A stretch of DNA of 54,729 nt from Mangrovicoccus sp. HB161399 (lineage in GTDB: Bacteria; Pseudomonadota; Alphaproteobacteria; Rhodobacterales; Rhodobacteraceae). The position numbers were made by a program, and so were the translations under genes. Location: contig NZ_JAATVU010000037.1 of NCBI RefSeq assembly GCF_013184745.1, forward strand, positions 1 through 54,729. Reading direction: 5' to 3'. The notes under the pieces were generated by a model, which saw nothing but the letters and a program-made list of their open reading frames with translations, did not search any database and was not told where the DNA came from. Shown here one piece after another: positions 17,510 through 27,570 of this stretch (position 1 is its first letter; each line of letters begins with the position of its first letter).

Positions 17510-18895
17510 TCAGGCCACCTTGCCGAGCAGCTGGTCGAGCGAGGACTTGGCGTCGCCGTAGAACATCCGCGTGTTCTCCTTGTAGAAGAGCGGGTTCTCG
17601 ATCCCCGAATAGCCGGTGCCCTGGCCGCGCTTGGAGACGAAGACCTGCTTGGCCTTCCAGACTTCTAGCACGGGCATGCCGGCGATCGGGCTGCCCGGAT
17701 CCTCCTGCGCCGCGGGGTTCACGATGTCGTTCGAGCCGATGACGATCACCACGTCGGTTTCAGGGAAGTCCTCGTTGATCTCCTCCATCTCCAGCACGAT
17801 GTCGTAGGGCACGCGCGCCTCGGCGAGAAGCACGTTCATGTGCCCGGGCAGCCGTCCCGCGACCGGGTGGATGGCGAAGCGCACGTCCTTTCCCGCCGCG
17901 CGCAGCTTCTGGGTCAGGGCGCTGACCGCCTGCTGGGCCTGGGCGACCGCCATGCCGTAGCCCGGCACGATCACCACGCTGTCGGCCTCTTCCAGCGCCG
18001 CGGCCACGCCGTCGGCATCGATGGCGATCTGCTCGCCCTCGATCGCGGCAGCGGCGGATGCGGCGGTGCCGAAGCCGCCGAGGATCACCGAGAGGAAATG
18101 CCGGTTCATCGCCTTGCACATGATGTAGCTGAGGATCGCGCCCGAGGCGCCCACCAGCGCGCCGGTGACGATCAGCAGGTCGTTGCCCAGCAGGAACCCG
18201 GTGGCCGCCGCCGCCCAGCCGGAATAGCTGTTGAGCATCGAGACCACCACCGGCATGTCAGCCCCGCCGATCGCCAGCACCAGATGCGCGCCGACCGCGA
18301 AGGCGATGAGGGCCATCAGCCACAGCGCCCATTGCACCTCCGCCCCGCCATGGCCGCCGAGGAAGACCGCCATCAGCCCGAGCGAGGCCAGGACCATAGC
18401 GCCGTTCAGCAGGTGCCGCCCCGGCAGGACCAGCGCCTTGCCGTCGAGCTTGCCCGCGAGCTTGCCCCAGGCGACCAGCGATCCGGTGAAGGTCACCGCG
18501 CCGATGAAGACGCCGAGGAAGATCTCCACCTCGTGGATCACCGCCTCGGCCCGCGGCAGCCCCTCGGGCGGGACCAGCGCCGAGTTGATGCCGATGAAGA
18601 CCGCGGCGAGGCCGACGAAGCTGTGCAGCATCGCGACGAGCTGCGGCATGCCGGTCATCTCCACACGCTTGGCGACCAGCGCGCCGATCGCGGCGCCGGC
18701 CGCGAGCACCAGGGCCAGCATCGGGCCCAGCGGCACCGCGGGCCCCGCGATGGTGGCGCCGACCGCCAGCGCCATGCCGATGATCCCGAACCAGACCGCG
18801 GTCTTGGCGCTTTCCTGGTTCTTCAGCCCGCCGAGCGACAGGATGAAGAGAACGGTGGCCGCGATATAGGCAGCCGTCTGAAGTTCCGCGTTCAT
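17510..18895 (-). CDS. pntB: NAD(P) transhydrogenase subunit beta
   Basis: 461 residues from ATG 18895-18893. The first half is eight or so membrane helices forming the proton channel ([60 protein letters not shown]). The C-terminal domain III binds NADP(H): [72 protein letters not shown]. Together with PntA it couples hydride transfer between NAD(H) and NADP(H) to proton flow. It begins 11 bp after pntA. The gene pair ends the catabolic gene series, suggesting a role in balancing the reducing equivalents formed there. Confidence 0.96.
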   Translation of the reverse strand: MNAELQTAAYIAATVLFILSLGGLKNQESAKTAVWFGIIGMALAVGATIAGPAVPLGPMLALVLAAGAAIGALVAKRVEMTGMPQLVAMLHSFVGLAAVFIGINSALVPPEGLPRAEAVIHEVEIFLGVFIGAVTFTGSLVAWGKLAGKLDGKALVLPGRHLLNGAMVLASLGLMAVFLGGHGGAEVQWALWLMALIAFAVGAHLVLAIGGADMPVVVSMLNSYSGWAAAATGFLLGNDLLIVTGALVGASGAILSYIMCKAMNRHFLSVILGGFGTAASAAAAIEGEQIAIDADGVAAALEEADSVVIVPGYGMAVAQAQQAVSALTQKLRAAGKDVRFAIHPVAGRLPGHMNVLLAEARVPYDIVLEMEEINEDFPETDVVIVIGSNDIVNPAAQEDPGSPIAGMPVLEVWKAKQVFVSKRGQGTGYSGIENPLFYKENTRMFYGDAKSSLDQLLGKVA

Positions 18896-18906
18896 GTCCT
18901 TCCTCC

Positions 18907-20475
18907 TCAGGACCTGCGGAACATGGCGAGCATCCTGCGCGTCACCATGAAGCCGCCGACGATGTTGATGATGGCGATCAGGACCGCCACCAGCGCCAGG
19001 AGCTGCGCCAGCGGCAGCTCGAAGCGGATCTGCAGGAGCGCGCCGAGGATGATGATCCCCGAGATCGCGTTGGTGACCGCCATCAGCGGCGTGTGCAGCG
19101 CATGCGCCACGCCCCAGATCACCTGGAAGCCGATGAAGACGGCCAGCACGAAGACGATGAAATGCTGCATGAAGGCGGTGGGCGCATAGAGCCCGATCAC
19201 CGCCATCGCCGCCGCGCCGAGGCCCAGGAGGACCCATTGCCTCCGTCCCGCGGCGCGCTGTGCGGCTGCGGCCGCGGCGGCGATCTCCTCGGGGCTCTTC
19301 TCCGGCGCGCGCGGGCGCGATGCGGCGATGGCCTGCACCTTCAGCGGCGGCGGCGGGAAGGTCGTGGCGCCGCGGTGGGTCACCGTCGCGCCGCGGATCA
19401 CGTCATCCTCCATGTCATGCACCGCCTGCCCGTCCTTGCCGGGCGTCAGGTCGGCCAGCAGGTGGCGGATATTGGTGGCGTAGAGCTCGGAACTCTGCGC
19501 CGCCATCCGCGACGGCAGGTCGGTATAGCCCAGGATGGTGACGCCGTTCTCCGTCTCGATCCGCTCGTTCGGGACGGTCAGGCTGCAGTTGCCGCCGCGC
19601 TCGGCGGCAAGGTCCACCACGACCGAGCCGGGCTTCATCGCCGCAACCATGTCCGCGGTCCAGAGTTCCGGCGCCGGACGGCCGGGGATCAGCGCGGTGG
19701 TGATCACGATGTCGATGCCGGGGGCAAGCTCGCGGAACTTCTTCAGCTGCGCCTCGCGGAATTCGGGCGAGGACGGGGCCGCATAGCCGCCGGTGGCCGC
19801 GCCGTCGGTCTGTTCCTCCTCGAAATCGAGATAGACGAATTCGGCGCCCATGCTCTCGATCTGCTCGGCGACTTCCGGACGGACGTCGAAGGCCAGCGTC
19901 ACCGCGCCCAGCGAGGTCGCGGCCCCTATGGCGGCCAGCCCCGCGACGCCCGCGCCGACGATCAGCACCTTCGCGGGCGGCACCTTGCCCGCTGCGGTGA
20001 CCTGCCCTGTGAAGAACCGGCCGAAGCAGTTCCCGGCCTCGATCACCGCGCGGTAGCCCGCGATGTTCGCCATCGAGCTGAGCGCGTCCATCTTCTGCGC
20101 GCGGCTGATGCGGGGCACCATGTCCATCGCGACCGTGGTCACGCCCTTCGCCCGCATCCGTTCCAGCTGCTCGCCGTTCTGGGCGGGATAGAAGAAGCTG
20201 GCCACCGTCTGGCCCTCGCGCAGATGCGCCTCCTCCAGCTCGGTCAGCGGCCGGACCTTGGCGACGATCTCCGCCTCGCGCCAGAGGCTGGCGGCATCGG
20301 GCACCACGCGCACCCCGGCGGCGCGGTAGTCGTCATCGGCGAAGCGGGCCGGCAGCCCGGCGCCGCTCTCGACGATCACCTCGTAGCCCAGCTTCCGGAT
20401 GTCCCCGGCGGATTTCGGGGTCAAGGCGACCCGGGCCTCGCCGGGCGAGACCTCTCTCGGCACTCCGAATATCAT
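18907..20475 (-). CDS. pntA: NAD(P) transhydrogenase subunit alpha (undivided)
   Basis: 522 residues, the full E. coli-like alpha subunit. Domain I is the alanine-dehydrogenase-like NAD-binding part: [40 protein letters not shown], and [17 protein letters not shown] as the Rossmann fingerprint. A C-terminal membrane part (about 400-510) has four helices, for example [19 protein letters not shown] and [13 protein letters not shown]. Many alphaproteobacteria split this subunit in two; here it is one chain. It starts 22 bp after the dehydratase stop and so belongs to the same probable transcript as the upstream catabolic genes. Confidence 0.96.
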   Translation of the reverse strand: MIFGVPREVSPGEARVALTPKSAGDIRKLGYEVIVESGAGLPARFADDDYRAAGVRVVPDAASLWREAEIVAKVRPLTELEEAHLREGQTVASFFYPAQNGEQLERMRAKGVTTVAMDMVPRISRAQKMDALSSMANIAGYRAVIEAGNCFGRFFTGQVTAAGKVPPAKVLIVGAGVAGLAAIGAATSLGAVTLAFDVRPEVAEQIESMGAEFVYLDFEEEQTDGAATGGYAAPSSPEFREAQLKKFRELAPGIDIVITTALIPGRPAPELWTADMVAAMKPGSVVVDLAAERGGNCSLTVPNERIETENGVTILGYTDLPSRMAAQSSELYATNIRHLLADLTPGKDGQAVHDMEDDVIRGATVTHRGATTFPPPPLKVQAIAASRPRAPEKSPEEIAAAAAAAQRAAGRRQWVLLGLGAAAMAVIGLYAPTAFMQHFIVFVLAVFIGFQVIWGVAHALHTPLMAVTNAISGIIILGALLQIRFELPLAQLLALVAVLIAIINIVGGFMVTRRMLAMFRRS

Positions 20476-20497
20476 CGGGTGTCTCCCTGTTCTTGCG

Positions 20498-22213
20498 TTA
20501 CGTGTCTTCGTTCACCGGCTGCAGGAAGCCGAAGTCGCAGCCCTCGTCGGCCTGGGTGACCTGCTCGGCATAGAGCCGGTCGTAGCCGCGCCGTTCCGCG
20601 GCGGGCACGTTCGTGGTGACCCAGGCGGCACGGCGGCATTCGAGTTCGGCGGCGTCGACCAGCAGCTCGATCCGGCGGTCCTTCACCGAGATGCGGATGC
20701 GGTCGCCGTCGCGGACCAGCGCCAGCGGACCGCCGACCGAGGCTTCGGGCGAGACATGCAGCACGATCGTGCCGAAGGCCGTCCCGGACATGCGCGCATC
20801 CGAGATCCGCACCATGTCCTTGACCCCGGTCTCGGCGATCTTGCGCGGGATCGGCAGGTAGCCGGCCTCGGGCATGCCCGAAGCGCTGCGCGGCCCGGCA
20901 TTCTGCAGCACCATGAAATCGTCCGCTGTGATGTCCAGATCCGGGTCGTCGACGCGGGCGGCCAGATCCTCGAGCGAGGTGAAGACCACCGCCCTGCCCT
21001 CCTTCTCGAACAGCTTCGGATCGGCCGCCGAGCGCTTCAGGATCGCACCGCGCGGCGCGAGATTGCCGAAGAGCGCGACCAGCCCGCCCTCGGGCTCCAG
21101 CGGTTCCGCTGCCTTGGCGATCACCCGGTGGTCGACCCAGCCGGCATCCTGCTCCAGCCGGTCGCCCAGCGTGCCGCCGGTGACGTCGAGCGTGTCGAGA
21201 TGCAGGAGCGGCTTCAGTTCCCTCAGCACCGCGCCGACGCCGCCGGCAAAGAAGAAATCCTCCATGTAGTTGGTGCCGACGGGCTTGAGGTTCACCAGCA
21301 CCGGCGTGGTGTCCGACAGCGCGTTGAGCTTTTCCAGCGACACCGGGATGCCCAGCCGTCTCGCGACCGCGGTCAGGTGGATGATCGCATTGGTCGAACC
21401 GCCGAGCGCCAGAAGCACGCGCATCGCGTTCTCCACCGATTTCGCGGTGATGACCTGGCTCGGCCTGATCGGCGTGCGGACCATCCGCGCCGCCGCGCGC
21501 CCCGACTCCTCGCCCGCCCGCAGCCGGTCGGCATGGACCGCCGGGATCGCCGCGGTGCCGGGCAGCGACATGCCCAGCGTCTCGGCAATGCAGGCCATGG
21601 TGGAGGCCGTGCCCATCACCGCGCAGGTCCCTGCCGTGGTCGCCAGCCGCCCCTCGATGTCGTTGATCTGCTCTGTCGTGACCTCCTTGGCGCGGTATTT
21701 CGACCAGAAGCGGCGGCAGTCGGTGCAGGCGCCCAGCCGTTCGGTCTGGTAGCGCGAGGTCATCATCGGCCCCGCCACCAGCTGCACCGCGGGCAGGTCG
21801 GCCGAGGCCGCGCCCATCAGCTGCGCGGGCACGGTCTTGTCGCAGCCGCCCATCAGCACCACCGCGTCCATCGGCTGGGCGCGGACCATCTCCTCGGTGT
21901 CCATCGACATCAGGTTGCGGAATTTCAGCGAGGTCGGCGACAGGAAGACCTCGCCCAGAGAGATCGTCGGGAACTCGATGGGCAGCCCGCCCTCCATCAG
22001 CACGCCGCGCTTCACCGCCTCCACCAGCTCGGGGAAATGCCGGTGGCAGTTGTTGAAGCCGGAAAAGCTGTTGGCGATGCCGACGATCGGCCGCTTCAGC
22101 ATCTCGCGCGAATACCCCATCGAGGCGGCGAAGGAATTGCGCAGGTAGACCGAGAAGTCCCGGTCGCCGTAATTGGTCAGCCCGCGGGCCAGCCCCTGGT
22201 CGGTATCGCTCAT
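20498..22213 (-). CDS. IlvD/Edd-family dehydratase, pentonate-dehydratase-like
   Basis: 571 residues. Iron-sulfur ligands at Cys56 (GFNNCHRHF), Cys124 ([11 protein letters not shown]) and Cys197 ([16 protein letters not shown]) fit the [2Fe-2S] sugar-acid dehydratase branch; the spacing parallels L-arabinonate dehydratase as I recall it. Another conserved block, [17 protein letters not shown], carries the catalytic serine region near the C-terminus. Enzymes of this family dehydrate sugar acids (arabonate, xylonate, gluconate) or dihydroxy acids (IlvD). The neighbourhood lacks other branched-chain amino-acid genes, so I favour a sugar acid or related polyhydroxy acid. Its start overlaps the aldehyde dehydrogenase stop by 4 bp (ATGA). 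Confidence 0.9.
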   Translation of the reverse strand: MSDTDQGLARGLTNYGDRDFSVYLRNSFAASMGYSREMLKRPIVGIANSFSGFNNCHRHFPELVEAVKRGVLMEGGLPIEFPTISLGEVFLSPTSLKFRNLMSMDTEEMVRAQPMDAVVLMGGCDKTVPAQLMGAASADLPAVQLVAGPMMTSRYQTERLGACTDCRRFWSKYRAKEVTTEQINDIEGRLATTAGTCAVMGTASTMACIAETLGMSLPGTAAIPAVHADRLRAGEESGRAAARMVRTPIRPSQVITAKSVENAMRVLLALGGSTNAIIHLTAVARRLGIPVSLEKLNALSDTTPVLVNLKPVGTNYMEDFFFAGGVGAVLRELKPLLHLDTLDVTGGTLGDRLEQDAGWVDHRVIAKAAEPLEPEGGLVALFGNLAPRGAILKRSAADPKLFEKEGRAVVFTSLEDLAARVDDPDLDITADDFMVLQNAGPRSASGMPEAGYLPIPRKIAETGVKDMVRISDARMSGTAFGTIVLHVSPEASVGGPLALVRDGDRIRISVKDRRIELLVDAAELECRRAAWVTTNVPAAERRGYDRLYAEQVTQADEGCDFGFLQPVNEDT

Positions 22214-23658
22214 GCCGGCGCCCCCAGCCGCATCTTGACGTATTTCGCGTCGAGATAGTCATGGATGCCGAGGCTGCCGCCCTCGCGGCCCATGCCGCTT
22301 TCCTTGATGCCACCGAAAGGCGCCTCGGCGGTGGCCAGCAGCATCTCGTTGACGCCGACCATGCCGCATTCCAGATCCTCGGCGGCGCGCGTGGCGGTGC
22401 CGAGGTCGTTGGAAAAGACATAGCCCGCCAGCCCGAAGGGCAGCGCATTGGCCCGCGCCATCACCTCGTCATAGCTTCGGAAGGTGGTGATCGGCGCAAT
22501 CGGGCCGAAGGGTTCCTCGGTCATCACCAGCGCCTCGTCGGGCACCCGGCCCAGCACCGTGGGTTCGACGAAGAATCCCTTGTTCGACCCGGCCGGCGCC
22601 TTGCCGCCCGCCAGCAGTTCCGCGCCGCGCGACAGCGCGTCGCCGGTCATCCGCTGGATGGTCTCCAGCCCGCGGCGGTTGGCCATCGGGCCGACCTGCA
22701 CGCCGTCCTCCAGCCCGCGGCCGATCTTCAGCGACTTCGCGATGTCGGCGAAACGGCCGGAGAACCGGTCATAGCTGTCCTCGTGGACATAGAAGCGCGT
22801 CGGCGAGATGCAGACCTGGCCGCAGTTCCGGAACTTGGTCGGCGCGCAGATTTCCGCCGCTTCGACCGGGTCGAAATCGGGGAAGACGACCACGGGGCCG
22901 TGGCCGCCGAGTTCCATCGACACCTTCTTCACCCCTTCCGCGGCAAGGCGCAGGATCTGCTTGCCGACCGGCACGGAGCCGGTGACCGAGACCTTGCGCA
23001 CGATGGGCGAGGCGATCAGTTGCGCGGCGATCGCCGAGGAGGCGCCGGTGACCATGTTGACCACGCCCGGCGGGATGCCCGCATCGTGGCAGGCCTGGAC
23101 CAGGGCGGCGCAGGAGGCCGGGGTTTCTCCGGCCGGCTTGACGATGATCGAGCAGCCCGCCGCCAGCGCCGCGGCAATCTTGCGCGCGGGCAGCAGCGCC
23201 GGGAAGTTCCAGGCCGAGAAGGCCGCGACGACCCCAACCGGCTGGTAGATCACCGCCATGCGGCTGTCGGGCGTACGGCTGCCGATGATCTGGCCGTAGA
23301 TCCGCTTGGCCTCCTCGGACTGCCATTCGAACTGGTCGGCGGCGCCCATCGTCTCGCCCCTGGCCTCGGCCAGCGGCTTGCCGGTCTCCAGCGACATCAG
23401 CGCGGCAATCGCATCGGCGCGCTCGCGCAGCAGGTCGGCCACCTTGCGGATCATCGCCGCGCGCTCCCAGGTGCCGGTCGACTTCCAGAGGCGGAACCCC
23501 GCCTCCGCCGCGGCCAGCGCATCGGCCACGTCCGCCTCGCTGGCCACCGCAACCAGCCCCAGCGCATCCTCGGTCGCCGGATCGGTCACCGGCTTGGTCG
23601 CGCGGTCGGAGGCCGGGCGCCAGCCGCCGCCGATGTAGAGATTGAGATCGTGATACAT
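22210..23658 (-). CDS. NAD(P)-dependent aldehyde dehydrogenase
   Basis: 482 residues, typical ALDH length. NAD-binding and catalytic motifs: AFSAWNFPALLPARKIAAAL (147-166), IIVKPAGETP (171-180), VSVTGSVPVGKQI, the general base Glu249 in SMELGGHGP, and the probable nucleophile Cys283 in FRNCGQVCISPTRFYV. C-terminal EEPFGPIAPI and GGIKESGMGREGG are present. The protein resembles succinate-semialdehyde or ketoglutarate-semialdehyde dehydrogenases. The latter would pair with a pentonate dehydratase in oxidative pentose degradation, but no KDA/KDX dehydratase is seen here. It is translationally coupled to the IlvD-type gene and starts 22 bp after the ThDP enzyme. Confidence 0.92.
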   Translation of the reverse strand: MYHDLNLYIGGGWRPASDRATKPVTDPATEDALGLVAVASEADVADALAAAEAGFRLWKSTGTWERAAMIRKVADLLRERADAIAALMSLETGKPLAEARGETMGAADQFEWQSEEAKRIYGQIIGSRTPDSRMAVIYQPVGVVAAFSAWNFPALLPARKIAAALAAGCSIIVKPAGETPASCAALVQACHDAGIPPGVVNMVTGASSAIAAQLIASPIVRKVSVTGSVPVGKQILRLAAEGVKKVSMELGGHGPVVVFPDFDPVEAAEICAPTKFRNCGQVCISPTRFYVHEDSYDRFSGRFADIAKSLKIGRGLEDGVQVGPMANRRGLETIQRMTGDALSRGAELLAGGKAPAGSNKGFFVEPTVLGRVPDEALVMTEEPFGPIAPITTFRSYDEVMARANALPFGLAGYVFSNDLGTATRAAEDLECGMVGVNEMLLATAEAPFGGIKESGMGREGGSLGIHDYLDAKYVKMRLGAPA

Positions 23659-23680
23659 GTCGTCCTCGCCCCAGTTGCCT

Positions 23681-25570
23681 TCAGATCGCGGCGGCGACGT
23701 ATTTCGCCTGCACGTCGTCCACCCAGTTGCCCACGTTCCAGTTGCCGTAGGCGCCCATCCCGGCCAGCGGGTCGCGCCCGGCATAGACGGGAATGTGCAG
23801 CAGGCTCAGCCCGTCATGGGCGAAGCCCTCCTCCAGCGCGGCCGCGAGGCTGTCGCGCGTCGTGCCCGCCCAGATCGCCCGCACGCCCGAGACCGCGCCG
23901 GCCAGCGCGACATAGTCCACGGCGACGCTGTCATTGGTCTTGAACTCACGGCCGTACTGGGCCAGCTGCAGGTCGGTGATCGCCGCCATGCGGCGGTTGT
24001 CGAACAGCGCGACCATGCCGCGGATGCGGTGCTCCACCGCGTCGATCAGGATCTGCGGGTTCATCATGAAGGAGCCGTCGCCGGTGAAGGCCACGCCGTA
24101 GGGCGCGTCGCGCATCCCCGCGAGCCCGAGCAGCGCCGAGGCGGCGAAGCCCATGTAGGAGGCGCCGGTTTCCGTGATGGTCTCGCCCGGCGCGTCGTCC
24201 TCGACAATCTGGAAGCCGTTGGCCTGCACGTCGCCCGCATCGAAGAACTTCACCGCGCCATGGGCCCTGGCGGCGCTCGCCACCATGTGGATCGCGGCGG
24301 GCTGCGGCAGAACCGGCGCGCCCCAGACCTCGTCGGCGATCGGCGCCGCCTCCAGCCGCGCGGCCTTGAACTGGGTCCAGTCCTGCTTCTTCGCAGTGCA
24401 GGCCGCCCGCCAGTAGGCCCGCTTTTCCTTGCCGGTGTCGTCGCCGAGCGCGCCAAGCAGGAGATCGGTCACGGCGGTGATGTCGCCGGGCAGCGCGACG
24501 GTGTTGGCGTAATGCTGCAGGTCGCCGAGATCGCCGTTGATGTTGAGCACCGCCTCGGCCTGCGGATAGCCGATGCCCGAGCAGTCCGCCTGGCAGACCC
24601 CGCGCGAACCGATGAAGATCACCGCCTCGGCACCCTGCATGGCGTGGTTGCCGCTGATCGAGCCCTTGGAGCCGCCGACATGCATGTTCAGCTCGTGCGC
24701 ATCCGGCAGGACGCCGGTCGAGCCGGGCGACAGGACGACGGGAATGCCCGCGGCCTCGGCCAGCCGCCGCACCGCCGCCGCATGGCCGCGCGTGCCGCCC
24801 CCGGCCTTGATCACCGCGCGCCGCGCACCGCGCAGCAGCGCCACCGCCGCGTCCAGCTCCGGCCCCGCCGCGGGACGCACCGGCGGCGTGGTTTGCCGCG
24901 CGGGCAGGGTCGCGACATTGACCGTGACCTCCTGCGGCTGGGTGTTGATCGGCGCGAGAATGTAGAACGGCCCGGCCTTGTAGGGATGGTGCACGCAAGC
25001 GGTGCCGCGGCGCATGCATTCGCGCAGCGCCTCGGGCGTGTGCAGCGTGTAGCTCTGCCCCATCAGCGCGCCCATCCGGCCGAACAGCCCCTGCTCGGGC
25101 TTCGGCACCTGCTGCATGTTGTAGCCTTCGCCGCGCGTGGTCTCGTCGCCGTAGATGTGGTAGACGCCGACGCCGTTGGAGGCCGCGGCGAGCGAGCCGG
25201 CCATCGCCTGCAGCCCGCCCGGCCCGATCGAGGTCACCACCGCGGGCGTCTCGCCGGTCATCCAGGCATGGGCGGTGGCGGCATGGGCCATCTCCACCTC
25301 GTTGCGGCAGTTGACGACGCCGATCGCGCCCTCCTCGTGGTAGATCCGCATGATCTCGCCCAGATCGGTGGAGCCGTGGCCGAAGATCGCGAAATACTGC
25401 CGGACCCCCTGCTTCAGCAGCGCCGCCAGCAGCGCCTCGGACAGGGTCATGGTCGCGAGCGGGCCGCCGAAGGCCGCCTCGAAGGGACCGCCGGCCAGGC
25501 GCGCGGCGCGCGCGCGGATCCGCTCCTGCGCGGCAGCGGCCGGATCGGGGAGGCTGTTCTTGTCGAGCAT
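23681..25570 (-). CDS. ThDP-dependent enzyme, acetolactate-synthase/IolD-like
   Basis: 629 residues, longer than acetolactate synthase (about 560) and near IolD length. It begins with a 40-residue extension, then the Pyr domain (MTLSEALLAALLKQGVRQYF, FGHGSTDLGEIMRIYHEEG, VVNCRNEVEMAHAATAHAW) with the conserved glutamate near residue 91. A central domain spans about 235-375. The PP domain has the ThDP/Mg motif GDGSFMMNPQ (497-506) leading to FDNRR (523-527). Such enzymes cleave or form carbon-carbon bonds next to a carbonyl, or hydrolyse cyclic diketones (IolD). The substrate cannot be deduced. It shares one base with the tctA stop (TGATG), so translation is coupled to the transporter. Confidence 0.88.
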   Translation of the reverse strand: MLDKNSLPDPAAAAQERIRARAARLAGGPFEAAFGGPLATMTLSEALLAALLKQGVRQYFAIFGHGSTDLGEIMRIYHEEGAIGVVNCRNEVEMAHAATAHAWMTGETPAVVTSIGPGGLQAMAGSLAAASNGVGVYHIYGDETTRGEGYNMQQVPKPEQGLFGRMGALMGQSYTLHTPEALRECMRRGTACVHHPYKAGPFYILAPINTQPQEVTVNVATLPARQTTPPVRPAAGPELDAAVALLRGARRAVIKAGGGTRGHAAAVRRLAEAAGIPVVLSPGSTGVLPDAHELNMHVGGSKGSISGNHAMQGAEAVIFIGSRGVCQADCSGIGYPQAEAVLNINGDLGDLQHYANTVALPGDITAVTDLLLGALGDDTGKEKRAYWRAACTAKKQDWTQFKAARLEAAPIADEVWGAPVLPQPAAIHMVASAARAHGAVKFFDAGDVQANGFQIVEDDAPGETITETGASYMGFAASALLGLAGMRDAPYGVAFTGDGSFMMNPQILIDAVEHRIRGMVALFDNRRMAAITDLQLAQYGREFKTNDSVAVDYVALAGAVSGVRAIWAGTTRDSLAAALEEGFAHDGLSLLHIPVYAGRDPLAGMGAYGNWNVGNWVDDVQAKYVAAAI

Positions 25571-27069
25571 CAGGCGTTGACCTTCTGTTGGGAGGCGCGC
25601 AGGCGGATCTCGCCGACCGCCTGGAGGACGATCACGAGAGCTGCGAGCCCGAGGAAAAGCAGGGCGATGGGCGAGTGCAGGAAGATGTCGGCGCTGCCGC
25701 CCGAGAGCATGAGCGCGGTGCGGAACTCGTTCTCGATGGTCGGGCCCAGCACCATGCCGAGGATGATCGGCGTGATCGGCACCCGCAGCGCCACCAGCAC
25801 GTAGGCCGCCACCCCGATGATGCCCATCGCGTAGATGTCGAAGACCGAGTTGCGCACCGACCAGGCGCCGATCAGGCACAGCACCAGCACGCCGGCCGCC
25901 AGCAGTTCGCGCGGGATCTTCAGCACGTGGACGAAGAGCCGGATGCCCGCCAGCTGCAGCGCCAGCACCCAGAGATAGGCGATGACCACCGCGACATACA
26001 TGCCGTAGACCTCGGTGGCGTGGTTCATGAACAGCGCCGGTCCCGGCGAGATACCGTGGATCATCAGCCCGGCCAGCACGATGGCGGTGGCTGGATCTCC
26101 GGGAATGCCGAGCGACAGCAGCGGGATCAGCGTGCCGCCGGTCACCGCGTTGTTGGCCGCCTCGGGGGCGATCACCCCGTCGAGATTGCCCTGCCCGAAG
26201 CTCGCCTTGTCGGCGGAGGTGCGGCGGGCATGGTCATAGGCCAGGAAGGAGGCGATGGCGCCGCCGGTGCCGGGGATCGCGCCGATCCCGGTGCCGAGCG
26301 CCGAGCAGCGGACCATCAGCCAGGCCTTCGACAGCAGCAGCCGCAGCCCGGGCAGGTCGGCGCGGATCCGCGCCATCCGTCCGGCGCCCTGCCCGCCGCC
26401 GTCCCCGGCGCTGGCCTCGATGATGAAGGGCACCGCGAAGAGGCCGATCATCGCCACCAGCAGGCTGACCCCGGACATCAGCCCGATGGAGCCGAAGGTC
26501 ATGCGCGGCACGCCCTCGATCTGGTCCATGCCGACGGTCATCACCATCAGCCCGACGACGCCCGAGATCAGCCCCTTGAGGATCGAGCCGCCGCAGAGCC
26601 CGCAGATGGTGGAGAGGCCGAACACGACCAGCGCGAAGATCTCGGCCGGGCCGAAGCCGATCGCCAGCCGCGAGACCAGGTTGACCGAGACGATCATCAC
26701 GGCGAGCGAGAAGATCCCGCCGAAGACCGAGGCGACCACCGCCGCGCCGAGCGCGATCGAGGCCTGGCCGCGTTTCGCCATCGGGTGGCCGTCCATCACG
26801 GTGGCCGCTGCGGACGGGGTGCCGGGAATGCCCAGCAGGATGGCCGATACCGACCCGCCGGTCATGCCGCCGATATAGGTGCCCAGGAGCAGCCCGGTGG
26901 CGGGCACGCTGTCCATCGCGAAGGTGACGGGCAGCGCCAGGGCCAGCGCGACGGTGAAGGTCAGGCCGGGAATGGAGCCGAAGACGAGGCCGATGAAGGT
27001 GCCGAAGCCGACCGCGCCGATCGCCCAGGGATCGAGCGCCAGGAGCGCGGCGTTGAGGAACATGTCCAT
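25570..27069 (-). CDS. tctA: Tripartite tricarboxylate transporter, large membrane subunit
   Basis: 499 residues, typical for TctA. About twelve hydrophobic segments are visible. Family motifs: FGSIPGLTFTVALALALPVTF (first loop, conserved G-x-x-PG-L), GGMTGGSVSAILLGIPGTP, GAIPGTGGAIASFLAYDHARR and LIPLLSLGIPGDPATAIVLAG. It forms the translocation channel for a carboxylate delivered by the periplasmic TctC protein, driven by an ion gradient. tctC-tctB-tctA are contiguous on minus with gaps of 17 and 4 bp. The stop overlaps the ThDP-enzyme start by one base, tying uptake to catabolism. Confidence 0.95.
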   Translation of the reverse strand: MDMFLNAALLALDPWAIGAVGFGTFIGLVFGSIPGLTFTVALALALPVTFAMDSVPATGLLLGTYIGGMTGGSVSAILLGIPGTPSAAATVMDGHPMAKRGQASIALGAAVVASVFGGIFSLAVMIVSVNLVSRLAIGFGPAEIFALVVFGLSTICGLCGGSILKGLISGVVGLMVMTVGMDQIEGVPRMTFGSIGLMSGVSLLVAMIGLFAVPFIIEASAGDGGGQGAGRMARIRADLPGLRLLLSKAWLMVRCSALGTGIGAIPGTGGAIASFLAYDHARRTSADKASFGQGNLDGVIAPEAANNAVTGGTLIPLLSLGIPGDPATAIVLAGLMIHGISPGPALFMNHATEVYGMYVAVVIAYLWVLALQLAGIRLFVHVLKIPRELLAAGVLVLCLIGAWSVRNSVFDIYAMGIIGVAAYVLVALRVPITPIILGMVLGPTIENEFRTALMLSGGSADIFLHSPIALLFLGLAALVIVLQAVGEIRLRASQQKVNA

Positions 27070-27073
27070 GGCG

Positions 27074-27553
27074 CTACCCCAGATCGACCCAGGTGCCGCC
27101 GGGCAGGTAGATCCCCAGCAGCTTGCCGAAGACCAGCCAGCAGCCCGCGGTCAGCCCGGCCGCCATGGCCGCCAGCGTCAGCGGCCCGCGGATCTTCAGG
27201 TTCGCGCCCAGCACCGCCAGCACCAGCAACGGCGTCGCCAGCACGAAGCCGATCTTCTCCAGGAGCGCGCCGTAGACGGCGATCTCCAGCAGGAGCAGCA
27301 GCGCGGGTCCCCAGAGGATGCTGGCGGAGCCCTCCTTCGCCGCCGCCCCGCCGGTGTCGCGGCCCAGCGTGTTGGCGATGAAGAGCGCCGAGAGCCCCAT
27401 CAGGATGACCCCGAAGGCGAGCGGGAAGGCCCGCGGGCCGATGTCGCCGCCGCCGAAGCCGGGGGAAAGCGTGGCCCAGGCCAGCGCGCTCCATCCCGCC
27501 CCGGCCGCGAGCAGCACGAGCCCCAGCACCAGATCCTTGCGCAGGTCGGTCAT
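27074..27553 (-). CDS. tctB: Tripartite tricarboxylate transporter, small membrane subunit
   Basis: 159 residues from ATG 27553-27551. Four hydrophobic segments are visible: about 8-28 (LVLGLVLLAAGAGWSALAW), 45-65 (AFPLAFGVILMGLSALFIANT), 83-120 (ILWGPALLLLLEIAVYGALL and FVLATPLLVLAVLGANL) and 128-148. The GPRAFPLAFGVILM segment matches the DUF1468/TctB signature. TctB partners with TctA in the membrane. An alternative longer frame upstream overlaps tctC and lacks a ribosome-binding site at its start. Confidence 0.9.
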   Translation of the reverse strand: MTDLRKDLVLGLVLLAAGAGWSALAWATLSPGFGGGDIGPRAFPLAFGVILMGLSALFIANTLGRDTGGAAAKEGSASILWGPALLLLLEIAVYGALLEKIGFVLATPLLVLAVLGANLKIRGPLTLAAMAAGLTAGCWLVFGKLLGIYLPGGTWVDLG

Positions 27554-27570
27554 TTCACCATCCCCCGCGC

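Noticed and set aside
18896-19237. Upstream extension of pntB into pntA
   Set aside because: PntB homology starts at [10 protein letters not shown] (18895); the extension overlaps the pntA coding region in another frame.
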